Below, in pieces: positions 28,609 to 37,308 of a stretch of DNA of 64,000 nt (the first letter of the stretch is position 1; every line of letters starts with the position of its first letter). Below the pieces are notes generated by a model. That model had not been told where the DNA came from, did no database searches, and worked only from the letters and a program-made list of their open reading frames with translations. The DNA comes from Oleispira sp. (GTDB lineage: Bacteria > Pseudomonadota > Gammaproteobacteria > Pseudomonadales > Oceanobacteraceae), in contig JAESQF010000036.1 in NCBI GenBank assembly GCA_016765295.1, forward strand, positions 1-64,000, written 5' to 3'. The translations under genes and the position numbers were made by a program.

Positions 28609-29555
28609 TGTTAGCGAAAAACAGTATCAGCTATAAAGTGCTATCGATAGCGGGATTCCCGCTATCGTTCATTATTTTCATTGGTATTATTTGCGAAATA
28701 AATATTCTGGATTCAGATCTATCGTTGTTTGTTTACTTTGTGATTCTACGAGTCATTGCAATCGCATTCTGCACCCTCTTTGAGAAATTAATTCCTTATA
28801 ACACAGAGCATAAATTTGAAAAGGGAGAGCTTAAAACCGATATCACCTTTTATTTATCCAATAACTTTTTGCTGATACCCGTTATCGCCTATTTCCATGT
28901 AACCGTCGTTAGATTTTTTCTAGAATCGTTCGGCTACGAAAATGGATTAGGACTGTCTTCTTTGCCCGTCTACTTAGAGGCTGTTATCGCGTTTTTACTG
29001 ATGGAATTCCTTGGCTATTGGGCCCATCGGTTAGTTCATGTGAATTATTTCTTATGGCGCGGACACGCAACCCATCACTCACCCTCTTCCATTTACTGGA
29101 TGAATAACTTTCGTAATAATTTCATGAGTTATCTGGTGGCATTTGCCTTGGTCTATACACCTATGTACATACTGGGTGTGAGTAAAGAGTTTCTAATATT
29201 ACGCTTCAGCATCTTTATGCTATTAGCGCCATATCAGCATATCAATGCCGATTTTCGCTTAGGGTTCCTGAACTATGTATTCAGTGTGGCGCCAAATCAT
29301 CGTTTTCATCATTCTCAAAACCCAGCCGAAGCCAATTCAAATTTTGGCTTAATGACCAACCTTTTTGACATTATTCACGGTACGTTTATTCGAGGTGATC
29401 ACTTTAAGAAAGATTCTAAGATGGGCTTATTCTCGGAAATTGAAGGCTACAAAAAGCATGATTTCGTTTATCAAGAACTTGCACCTTGGAGCAAGAAATT
29501 ACGACAGAAGAAGAATCAAAAACTGGTACCGATAGCAACCCAGCGAGTCTTTTAA
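28608..29555 (+). CDS. Fatty acid hydroxylase / sterol desaturase family membrane protein
   Basis: This is a di-iron membrane oxygenase of 315 residues from ATG 28608, preceded by AAGGAG at good spacing. A GTG one codon earlier is the alternative. Four or more transmembrane segments surround the histidine clusters HRLVH, HATHH and HRFHH, plus a further His in the DIIHGTF/GDHF region. This is the metal-binding pattern of the family. Members hydroxylate or desaturate lipids. The substrate here is unknown. It is coupled to the GNAT-like gene and ends convergently with the AraC-type regulator, overlapping by four bases. Confidence 0.88.
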   Translation: MLAKNSISYKVLSIAGFPLSFIIFIGIICEINILDSDLSLFVYFVILRVIAIAFCTLFEKLIPYNTEHKFEKGELKTDITFYLSNNFLLIPVIAYFHVTVVRFFLESFGYENGLGLSSLPVYLEAVIAFLLMEFLGYWAHRLVHVNYFLWRGHATHHSPSSIYWMNNFRNNFMSYLVAFALVYTPMYILGVSKEFLILRFSIFMLLAPYQHINADFRLGFLNYVFSVAPNHRFHHSQNPAEANSNFGLMTNLFDIIHGTFIRGDHFKKDSKMGLFSEIEGYKKHDFVYQELAPWSKKLRQKKNQKLVPIATQRVF

Positions 29556-30595
29556 CTAACCACCCGCCCCCGCTTAAATTTATTACGATAAATTGCGGGG
29601 GTGACCCCTGCATGTTTTTTAAATAGCTTAGTAAATGAACTTAAATCTTCATAGCCTACTTGATGTGTTACATCCTCGATGGCCATTAACGAGGTAACCA
29701 ATAATTTCTTTGCCGCCTCGATACGTAATGATTGCAGATATTGTAATGGTGTTTCTCCAGTGGCACACTTGAATCGGCGCTTAAAGGTTCTTAAGCTCAG
29801 ATTACATTGTTCCGCTAAACCTATTTGATTCACATCTTCTTGAAAATGATTCTCCATCCAATCCTGAATCGATAAAATATCTACATCTTGATGATATTTT
29901 TTACCTCGAACCGTACTATAAGAAGAGGAAGGATTATTACGATCGATATCGATTACATACGATCTGGCCGCTTCTCGAGCTACTTCATGACCACAAAATC
30001 GCTCAATCATAAACAAGATTAAATCCAACCAAGCCATACCTCCGCCCGAACAATAAATGGCATCGGCTTCAGTAATCAACTGCTCAGACTTAAGCTTTAC
30101 GTTAGGATAACGCTGCTTAAATAATTCTTTATATCCCCAATAGGTGGTAGCTACTTTGCCATCTAACAACCCGGCTTCTGCCAGAAAAAAGGTACCACTA
30201 CAATTGCCAGCAATATCAACCCCACGTTGATGATGATAACGAAGCAAGGGTAATACCGCCTGATTATCCTGCAGTACCTTTTCCATATCGCCACCAATAC
30301 TCGGCACCAATAATAAGTCGGTACTCATAATATCCGAAAGCGCGCAATCTACATTCAAAGTAATGCCATTAATACAACGTACCGGATTACCGTCTAGGCT
30401 CGCTATTTTCACATCAAATAATCGCGTAGCGGGTAAGCCATGAATCTGATTCCATGCAACCCCAACCATACTCAGTAAATCCAATACCCCGGTAATCGTC
30501 GATGACAATGCATGATCAAAGGCAAAAAGAGTCACACTAATAGGGTAGGAATGATCAGTTAATGAACGATGCAAAGATTCAGATTTGGAGAGCAT
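29552..30595 (-). CDS. GlxA-like AraC family regulator with DJ-1/PfpI domain
   Basis: The N-terminal half (about residues 17-190) is a DJ-1/PfpI-type glutamine-amidotransferase-like domain. The nucleophile-elbow position reads AGNCSGTFFLAEAGLL. The C-terminal ~100 residues form an AraC double helix-turn-helix (GLAEQCNLSLRTFKRRFK and IEDVTHQVGYEDLSSFTKLFKK). Such regulators respond to small amines or related metabolites. The 347-residue length is typical. It faces the fatty-acid-hydroxylase gene and may control it, but no site shows this. Confidence 0.92.
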   Translation of the reverse strand: MLSKSESLHRSLTDHSYPISVTLFAFDHALSSTITGVLDLLSMVGVAWNQIHGLPATRLFDVKIASLDGNPVRCINGITLNVDCALSDIMSTDLLLVPSIGGDMEKVLQDNQAVLPLLRYHHQRGVDIAGNCSGTFFLAEAGLLDGKVATTYWGYKELFKQRYPNVKLKSEQLITEADAIYCSGGGMAWLDLILFMIERFCGHEVAREAARSYVIDIDRNNPSSSYSTVRGKKYHQDVDILSIQDWMENHFQEDVNQIGLAEQCNLSLRTFKRRFKCATGETPLQYLQSLRIEAAKKLLVTSLMAIEDVTHQVGYEDLSSFTKLFKKHAGVTPAIYRNKFKRGRVVS

Positions 30596-30736
30596 ATCGC
30601 TATCTCAGAATTATGAAGTAATAAGGAAAGTAGGATACACAGTTATAACGGTTTGTTTATTGCCACAGGGGACATTAAATAGGTGAGATGGGCCAAGCCT
30701 TTAATGACTTGGCTATGCATTACTCGTTGAATACTG

Positions 30737-31327
30737 TTAATTAAAGCTTGCTAATTTATAGGACAAGTTCTGTTTAATACCCGACCATTCATGATTAATA
30801 ATACTGAATAAAACAGAATCCCGAACTCGGCCATCAGGCATAATCATATGGTTACGCATAATGCCCTCTTCCTTAGCGCCAAGACGTAGAATAGCATTAC
30901 GCGACGCATTATTTAGGTAGTCAGTAATAAACTCCACTCGATTTAAGCCCATAACCTCAAAAGCATGAGTAAGCATTAATAACTTAGCTTCAGTATTAAT
31001 CATTGTTTTTTGATAAGACTTAGCGATAAAAGTAAAACCAATTTCAACTCGCTTATTGGCTAGATTGGCCTTCATAAACCGAGTAGAACCGACGACTCTA
31101 CCCGAAGTCTTATCGATTGTGGCAAATGCCAAGCCGTCACCACTATCATGAGCTGAAATAGCATTCTCAATAAATTGATCAATGCCTTCTACTCGTGGCA
31201 CCAAAGTAACAAATAACTGCCATAATTCGCCATCTGATACCGCTTCAATCAGTTCGCTACGGTGACTTTCAGATAACGGCTCTAAGCGAACATAACGACC
31301 TTCAAGTGATACTTTCTCGACTAACAT
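30737..31327 (-). CDS. GNAT family N-acetyltransferase, RimJ/RimL type
   Basis: This 196-residue acyltransferase of the Acetyltransf_3 (RimJ/RimL-like) group begins LEGRYVRLEPLSESHRSELIEA. The acetyl-CoA region includes IGFTFIAKSYQKTMINTEAK, and then the VEFITDYLNNASRNAILRLGAKEEG motif that marks the group. The substrate is unknown: such enzymes act on ribosomal protein N-termini, amino acids or small amines. It stands alone, with 140 and 172 bases free on its two sides. Confidence 0.88.
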   Translation of the reverse strand: MLVEKVSLEGRYVRLEPLSESHRSELIEAVSDGELWQLFVTLVPRVEGIDQFIENAISAHDSGDGLAFATIDKTSGRVVGSTRFMKANLANKRVEIGFTFIAKSYQKTMINTEAKLLMLTHAFEVMGLNRVEFITDYLNNASRNAILRLGAKEEGIMRNHMIMPDGRVRDSVLFSIINHEWSGIKQNLSYKLASFN

Positions 31328-31499
31328 ATACGTCCTTATTAATAAAAATTCTTATACCACGAGATAATAACCGCCCAACACAATTGCCGAAATAAAAGAA
31401 GTAGCAGGAAGCTCAACAAACTTATCTATATTCCAATGGCTAACAGATGAATAAAGAGTAACAGAGTCATAATAACTCCATTTTATTTCCCGAACTTTA

Positions 31500-32369
31500 T
31501 TATTCAGAATCAAGTATAGATAGCTGTTCAATCCACGGTTCTAATCTCTGCCCGAAATGAACCTCCAAACTAAAGCGGGGTGGCATAGTATTACGTGAAT
31601 ACCGCGTATTCGATATAAGCTTATTAATTTTCGAATACATCTCACTTTCAATATGCAGACGCTCCACACTTAAGCGATCAATTCGACCAGAAAAAATTGG
31701 CTTTTCATTTTTGTCATAAGGCATATACGAGCTTACATCGACAATGCCATAGGTAAGAATGTAGCGCTGATTATCAGGATATAGGGCTCTCAACTTTTCT
31801 TCATCTAAACCTGCATCGACTACAAAAAGACGGGAAGCTGATAACTGTTCATACTTCAGGTTTTCTTGCTCGTCTTTTAATTCAGCTTGCAAATCTTCTT
31901 GTAGCTCGGCTTGCAACTCTGTTTGTAACTCTTCATAACCCAATAGCTGAGTAAGTTTCTTTTCGACACTTTCAACCCGACTTTGAGCAATCTTAACGGC
32001 TTGCTGATAAGCATCACCATCGTACTCCAGTACCAGAATAGCTTTTGTTTCGATAAAATGGGTATTGTATTCGGCTTCTGAAAACTCAAATCCTAGTGAT
32101 TCTAATTTCTCCTGATCAAACCATGCTGGTGAATTATAGCTGTCGTAGCTATTACTCTTTAATGACACGATCCGCCAATTAATACGTAAAAAAGTTTGAT
32201 CTGTGCTCCAGCTATACGGCATGCGCATCTCACGCTCAGTTAATACCACCGCTGATTCAGCCTCGCCACTGCGGTTATACCAAACACCGATTAGGATAAA
32301 AGCATTTACTAACAAGACCAAAGATAATGCCAATATGAATAGTGCTCTGGAGCCGGGTAAATGCCTCAT
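31500..32369 (-). CDS. DUF4824 family membrane-anchored protein
   Basis: The 289-residue protein starts with one transmembrane anchor (LFILALSLVLLVNAFILIGVWYN) and the NRSGEAES/LTEREMRMP motifs of DUF4824. The rest is probably periplasmic. In the middle is a repetitive Glu/Gln/Leu stretch (ELQTELQAELQEDLQAELK), probably a coiled coil grown from about 12-bp DNA repeats (about 31860-31930). Its start overlaps the end of the DUF2157 gene by four bases, so they form an operon and probably a complex. The function is unknown. Confidence 0.85.
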   Translation of the reverse strand: MRHLPGSRALFILALSLVLLVNAFILIGVWYNRSGEAESAVVLTEREMRMPYSWSTDQTFLRINWRIVSLKSNSYDSYNSPAWFDQEKLESLGFEFSEAEYNTHFIETKAILVLEYDGDAYQQAVKIAQSRVESVEKKLTQLLGYEELQTELQAELQEDLQAELKDEQENLKYEQLSASRLFVVDAGLDEEKLRALYPDNQRYILTYGIVDVSSYMPYDKNEKPIFSGRIDRLSVERLHIESEMYSKINKLISNTRYSRNTMPPRFSLEVHFGQRLEPWIEQLSILDSE

Positions 32370-33445
32370 GCTGACTCTCCTAGGGTAGTTTTTAAACGCT
32401 TAAATATCGTCAATAATAAAATGGCTAGTAATCCCACCAATAAGAAGAAGACATACTTAGGCATTATCTCCCACCACCAATCAAACATCTTGGTATACAG
32501 AAATATTACAAAAAAGACATTACCGGTATTGATAACGTCCGACCAGCCTCGCTTTATCCCCAGCCAAATCAATAAGCCGCTAAAGAGAAAGCCTAAAAAT
32601 TGGTAAGTCCCTTCAATAACATCACGATCAAAGTCTAAATAACTACCTGATCCCCAGTGAGAAAGCACCAATACAGGTATAAAGAACAGCACCATCGCTA
32701 ATACCCGATAAATACTATCGAAGCCAGAGTAGCGAGCATGAGAGATAACAGGGACCCAAAATAAAATAAGCGCGGCGACGAAAAAGTTCTCTGGGCGTTC
32801 GCCTAAGTTAAGCCAATACAACCCACCCCAAACACCAACTCGAGCAGAGATAAAAAAGGCCATACTTAAAATACCGGCCGCTAACAATAATCGAGTATCC
32901 GTGGCATAGGCGAGAAGAAAGGCGAGTACTGCCCAGACTAAGAAGGCATTAGGTGATGGCGTAAGATTATAAATACTGCCTAGCATGACTAAATTCAACA
33001 CGAAGCCAGACAAGGTTACTAAAGCCATTAATTTTGTATAATATCCCGTCGTTTCTTTGTTCGATATGAGGTAGGTGGCAATTAAGCCAACTACCGGTGT
33101 GGCGACCAAAATAGCAACCTGACTGATAACTGAGAACTTGTCCCAGAACTGATAAAACAAAAAGAAAAGACTGGCTGCAAGCCCCACCGCACCCACAAAG
33201 GACGCTATTTTCATTCCCAGGGTTAACTGCTTTTCATCTGAGTTCAAATCAATATCAAATGATTGCTGCAGCGATGTTAGTAATTGAGCATGATAAGACT
33301 GTAAGCGAGTATTCTGATCATCATCTAGATTTAATACGTCACTGCCTGCTAAATGCGAAAGCTCTGATTGAAATGCCCGAACCTGATCAACTCGGTTTTG
33401 AGCATCTAGTTTTGAGTGAATGTCCGTTTTTGAATGTATGCCCAT
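32366..33445 (-). CDS. DUF2157-like polytopic membrane protein
   Basis: The N-terminal ~95 residues are cytoplasmic and polar. They include the short duplication GIHSKTDIHSKLD, and DUF2157-like helices. About ten or eleven hydrophobic segments follow (GMKIASFVGAVGLAASLFFLF onward), ending at WEIMPKYVFFLLVGLLAILLL. It is coupled to the DUF4824 gene downstream. The pair is found together in other Proteobacteria to my recollection. No function is established. Confidence 0.8.
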   Translation of the reverse strand: MGIHSKTDIHSKLDAQNRVDQVRAFQSELSHLAGSDVLNLDDDQNTRLQSYHAQLLTSLQQSFDIDLNSDEKQLTLGMKIASFVGAVGLAASLFFLFYQFWDKFSVISQVAILVATPVVGLIATYLISNKETTGYYTKLMALVTLSGFVLNLVMLGSIYNLTPSPNAFLVWAVLAFLLAYATDTRLLLAAGILSMAFFISARVGVWGGLYWLNLGERPENFFVAALILFWVPVISHARYSGFDSIYRVLAMVLFFIPVLVLSHWGSGSYLDFDRDVIEGTYQFLGFLFSGLLIWLGIKRGWSDVINTGNVFFVIFLYTKMFDWWWEIMPKYVFFLLVGLLAILLLTIFKRLKTTLGESA

Positions 33446-33563
33446 TTTTCCCTACTCGCTGAAATTCAGTATTAAACTGTATCCCAGCCAGTATGATAAA
33501 TAAACAGGTGGACTAGTAAATAACGTTACCTAAAATAAAATCTACTATCATTGTAATGCTGAA

Positions 33564-34949
33564 TCACTGGCGCTCAACCGCATTCACCTGATACCAGTCG
33601 ATGTTACGGGTTGTCATCATTACCACGGCCAAGACAATAAATACTAGGCTCGATCCCATTAGTAAAGCAAAGTCCTCGGCACTCACAATAATATAAAGTG
33701 TGAAATACAGCAGGGTTAACAGGCCTCCAAACATGGCGGCTGTTTTAGTATTTTTCAATACATTAACCAGATAAAAACTGATCAAGGTCACACTGCCAAA
33801 AGCAGCAATAAAATAGGACAGCATGAAACTCAGATGTTCCGATAAAGAAAGTAACAACAAATAAAACAAGGCAATAGCAAAACCCACTAACCCGTACTGA
33901 ATAGGATGAATCGGAAGCTTTTTAAGTATTTCAAATAGAAAGAAAGCGACAAATATTAAGACGATGAATAGAAAACCATATTTGAGTGAGCGCTCGGTTT
34001 GCAAGTACACATTTACCGGTTCAATAAACTCCACACCAAAACTACCCTTGAGTACCTCTTCGCATTGTTGCTTTTCACACAGTGCTATTTTTTCTTCCAT
34101 GTTACTGGCAAATGAACTCACTTCCCATTTCGCATCAAAACCTTGATCAGTAACGGTTCGGGATAAGGGTAAAAAGTCACCTGAAAACTTCGGGTGCTGC
34201 CAAGGAGAGTTCAAAGATAATTGGTAATTTAAGGCAGTGGCATAAAACTTAATTTCATCCATACCACGTAAACTTAAATTTAACGAGAACGGAAATAACT
34301 GCCCTTTATTAGCGGCCTTGCTAGTAGATTTGTTAATTGATTGTAATAAATCGGTTGGTAAAGGTGCATGAATGCCGCTGTCCATAAAAGCCAGTTGGCT
34401 ACCTGCCTTAAAAACGTATTCTTTTGTACTCCACTTCAGCACAGGAATACTATTGATTCCGCGCGCATCGCTTACTGCTACCGCTATATAAGGCTGAGCG
34501 TAAGTAAGTTTGGCACTCCGGTTAGGCAAGGTCACCTGAACTTGCTCAGCAATACTCTCTGCAGAGAAATTACCGCTGATGTTCAAATCAGTAGAATATA
34601 CGGGGAATTGATAGATACCTTGATAACGGATATCAGTAGCAATGTTGGCCTGCAATTGAGTGACAGAGGGTAATATATATTTTTTACCCTTACGGCTCTT
34701 ATGGCGCAGAATTTTTCGCTTGCCGTCATCAGACCACTCCTCCCAGCTCCACTTAATGCTATAAGGCACCACGAGTATTGGACCAAATACATTCTGCGCA
34801 CCGGTCCAGCTTTTAGCGACTGAATTTTTGGCAATACTTTGATAGTTTTTTCGTTCCCAGATAGTGCTCGACACACTTTCTAGCACCAGCAATAAGATGA
34901 TCCCGATCACCGCGATCACCGCGGATTTAATGAGTAATGTTTTGTTCAT
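33564..34949 (-). CDS. creD: CreD inner-membrane protein
   Basis: CreD family protein of 461 residues. It has an N-terminal transmembrane helix (SAVIAVIGIILLLVLESV), a large periplasmic beta-rich domain containing FGPILVVPY, and five or six C-terminal helices starting LKYGFLFIVLIFVAFFLFE and running through the IHPIQYGLVGFAIALFYLLL signature. CreD is controlled by CreBC in E. coli and Pseudomonas and is tied to envelope stress and beta-lactam response. The gene lies 106 bases downstream of creC. I found no clear cre-tag (TTCAC-N6-TTCAC) in that gap. Confidence 0.95.
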   Translation of the reverse strand: MNKTLLIKSAVIAVIGIILLLVLESVSSTIWERKNYQSIAKNSVAKSWTGAQNVFGPILVVPYSIKWSWEEWSDDGKRKILRHKSRKGKKYILPSVTQLQANIATDIRYQGIYQFPVYSTDLNISGNFSAESIAEQVQVTLPNRSAKLTYAQPYIAVAVSDARGINSIPVLKWSTKEYVFKAGSQLAFMDSGIHAPLPTDLLQSINKSTSKAANKGQLFPFSLNLSLRGMDEIKFYATALNYQLSLNSPWQHPKFSGDFLPLSRTVTDQGFDAKWEVSSFASNMEEKIALCEKQQCEEVLKGSFGVEFIEPVNVYLQTERSLKYGFLFIVLIFVAFFLFEILKKLPIHPIQYGLVGFAIALFYLLLLSLSEHLSFMLSYFIAAFGSVTLISFYLVNVLKNTKTAAMFGGLLTLLYFTLYIIVSAEDFALLMGSSLVFIVLAVVMMTTRNIDWYQVNAVERQ

Positions 34950-35055
34950 GTTGAGCCTCCAGAATATATAGTAGGCTCACGATAACGGGTTAATGTGTTC
35001 TGCAAATGTGCTGAGTGTGTGCTGTGCTAAATGAGTACTAAATAAAGAGTAAGCT

Positions 35056-36609
35056 TTATGTTTTCGGCAGACTAATCAATACACGAGTGCCAGTAGGCTC
35101 CTTATTTTCAAGGCTTATATTTTCAAGGCTTATATTTTCAAGTGTTATGTTACCGCCATGCAGTTCGATAGCGCGCTTTGAGAAGGTCAACCCAAGACCA
35201 GAGCTGCGTTTTCCACTTAAGGGCCTAGGCAGTGAATAGAAGCGTTCAAATACCCGTGCTAGAGCATAATCAGGAATACCTACACCTTCATCCGTCACCT
35301 CGATGAGGACATCATCACCATGGGAGTGGCACCGTATATTTACTTGGCCCTGTCGTGGAGAGAACTCCATCGCATTCGCTATTAGGTTATCCACAACTTG
35401 CTGCAACATAAATTCATTGCCTGCAATAATGACGTCACTCTTGTGTTCACTCTTACCTTCACTCTTACCTTCACTCTTATCTTCACTCTTACCTTCACTC
35501 TCACAGCTAAATAAAAGTGTCAGATCTTTGCTATCAGCCTCTATTTGCTTTTGCGCCACCACAGCAGTGATTAACCTATTGAGATCTACTGGCTGAGTTT
35601 TTTCCAGATGAGATAAATTTTCCACACGCGCTACTTCCAGCATACGCTGAATAAAACCGTTCAGGCGTTGGCTCTCTAACAAAATATTCGAGCTGAAGTG
35701 TTGAAGATCTTTATCTGACATAGAAGAGTCAATCAATTCTGCGGCTCCCATAATCGCCGACAACGGACTTTTCATTTCGTGGGTCATGGTGAGCAAATAT
35801 TCTTCCACATACTCTTTACCGGATAATTTATCTCGCATGTTTTTCATCGCACTGGCAAGAGAAGCCAGTTCAGACTCACCCAACTTAGGCGGCTCACTAT
35901 CTTGGCCCTTAGTTAGTTGCTTAGCGTAAATCACCAGCTTACGAATCGAACCGGTTAACCAATAAGAGAGTATCGCCCCTGCCAGTAGAGATAAGATCAA
36001 AAATAGCCCACCCCAATATTTAAGCTTGCTATTAATCAATGCTAAGAATGGTCGTAATGATTGATTACTCTTGGCTACGGTTAAAACGCCAATGATCGCA
36101 CCTTGATGCTTAATTGGAGCGGCGACATACATAACTGACGTACTTTCATCACCAGGAATTTTATGGCTACTGCGCGCACCGTATTTTCCCTGCAACGTTA
36201 GATAAACATCATTCCACTGTGAATAGTCTTGGCCCATCGCCAAACTGGCAGAATCATAAATGACAATGCCCGCTGCATCGGTCATGTAGATACGAATGCT
36301 GGCATCTTCTTTTTTCACCCCAAAGATAGTGGCGCTGTAGCGGCGTTTAAGAAAGTTATCAACATGCTGAGAGAATGAGTGCTCCTGTTCAGAACTTTCT
36401 AGATCAGAGCGCTCTATATCAGAACTAAGCACCACAGGCAAAGCAAACTCGGCCAATAAATTACTCATATCTACCAGAGTTTCTTCCGTCGTCTGGCGGA
36501 TGGTAGGTTTTACCTGAGAAGATACAACACTAAATCCCCAATAAGCCGCTATGCCTATTAAGGCAAAATACACTAGAAATACGCGTAAACTTAAATTGAT
36601 AGACACCAT
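35056..36609 (-). CDS. creC: CreC sensor histidine kinase
   Basis: A membrane sensor kinase of 517 residues with TM1 at about residues 7-27, a periplasmic domain to about 195 and TM2 at about 200-220. HAMP follows, then a HisKA domain with the phospho-acceptor His277 (MTHEMKSPLSA) and HATPase_c (NLIANAMEF, DEGVGIPD, GLGLTFSK). It partners with CreB, whose stop codon overlaps this start (TAATG). Two in-frame tandem repeats are unusual. One is a 4-residue SEGK/SEDK series at residues 371-390, in front of the ATPase N-box. The other is ENISL repeats at about 491-502, near the C-terminus. Confidence 0.94.
   Translation of the reverse strand: MVSINLSLRVFLVYFALIGIAAYWGFSVVSSQVKPTIRQTTEETLVDMSNLLAEFALPVVLSSDIERSDLESSEQEHSFSQHVDNFLKRRYSATIFGVKKEDASIRIYMTDAAGIVIYDSASLAMGQDYSQWNDVYLTLQGKYGARSSHKIPGDESTSVMYVAAPIKHQGAIIGVLTVAKSNQSLRPFLALINSKLKYWGGLFLILSLLAGAILSYWLTGSIRKLVIYAKQLTKGQDSEPPKLGESELASLASAMKNMRDKLSGKEYVEEYLLTMTHEMKSPLSAIMGAAELIDSSMSDKDLQHFSSNILLESQRLNGFIQRMLEVARVENLSHLEKTQPVDLNRLITAVVAQKQIEADSKDLTLLFSCESEGKSEDKSEGKSEGKSEHKSDVIIAGNEFMLQQVVDNLIANAMEFSPRQGQVNIRCHSHGDDVLIEVTDEGVGIPDYALARVFERFYSLPRPLSGKRSSGLGLTFSKRAIELHGGNITLENISLENISLENKEPTGTRVLISLPKT
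35105..35147. repeat. 15-bp tandem repeat inside creC
   Basis: Two exact copies of TTTTCAAGGCTTATA (35105-35119 and 35120-35134) are followed by a partial third. They encode the ENISL repeats near the CreC C-terminus, in frame. Confidence 0.85.
35446..35505. repeat. 12-bp tandem repeat inside creC
   Basis: About five copies of TTCACTCTTACC lie in tandem (some with one or two changes). On the coding strand they encode Ser-Glu-Gly/Asp-Lys units between the HisKA and HATPase parts. The frame is kept whatever the copy number. Confidence 0.9.
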
Positions 36610-37301
36610 TAATAAATTTCCAAACTGTAGCCAATACCGCGGTGGGTTTTGATAACCTCTGCTTTCTCATCGACCTCTTTCAGCTTGGCGCGCAGCGTTT
36701 TTATATGGGTATCCACGACTCGATCCATACTGTTATCCGGTTCGTGCCATACTTTTTCCAGTAACTCTTCTCGCGAATAAACACGCTTAGGGTGCTTATG
36801 CATGACCTGCAATATGCCAAATTCGTAACGGGTAATATCCAGTAATTGTCCACGAAAATGTACCGTGCGATTTTCATCATTCAATACTAGACTTTCGTCT
36901 TGCGAGGGCACAGCAGCCAAAGGAGGGGAGATTTGATAACGACGCAAATTTGTTTTTACCCGCGCGACTAACTCTCGGGGACTGAAGGGTTTACAGATAT
37001 AATCATCGGCTCCCATTTCCAAACCCACCACACGATCAATCTCGTCTGAGCGTGCAGTTAAAAATAATAATGGAACCTGGGATAACTCTCTTATTTGTCG
37101 ACACACTTCGAAGCCATCTATATCCGGTAAGCCAATATCCAGAATCACTAAATCGATAGCTTGCTCTTTAAACAATGTCAGAGCCTCCATGCCACTAGTC
37201 GCCCACAGTACTTCGAAGCTAGCAGCATTTAAAGCATACTTAATGTTGTCAGCAATACTGGATTCGTCTTCGACTAATAGCACTCGCGCATTAGGCTTCA
37301 T
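36609..37301 (-). CDS. creB: CreB response regulator
   Basis: An OmpR-family response regulator of 230 residues. The receiver has the acidic pair in LLVEDE, phospho-acceptor Asp55 (LVILDIGLPD) and the conserved Lys in DDYICKPFSPREL. The C-terminal winged helix reads YSREELLEKVW and VVDTHIKTLRAKL. I chose the ATG at 37301: the earlier in-frame codon at 37349 would overlap the upstream transporter gene and adds no homologous sequence. It lies 7 bases after the Nramp-like gene and overlaps creC, so all three are one transcription unit. Confidence 0.95.
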   Translation of the reverse strand: MKPNARVLLVEDESSIADNIKYALNAASFEVLWATSGMEALTLFKEQAIDLVILDIGLPDIDGFEVCRQIRELSQVPLLFLTARSDEIDRVVGLEMGADDYICKPFSPRELVARVKTNLRRYQISPPLAAVPSQDESLVLNDENRTVHFRGQLLDITRYEFGILQVMHKHPKRVYSREELLEKVWHEPDNSMDRVVDTHIKTLRAKLKEVDEKAEVIKTHRGIGYSLEIY

Positions 37302-37308
37302 ACAGGGT

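Noticed and set aside
34950-35055. cre-tag in front of creD
   Set aside because: I looked for TTCAC-N6-TTCAC on both strands and found no adequate match.
35446-35505. CRISPR-like array
   Set aside because: Units are 12 bp with no spacers and lie in frame inside creC, so it is a coding tandem repeat.
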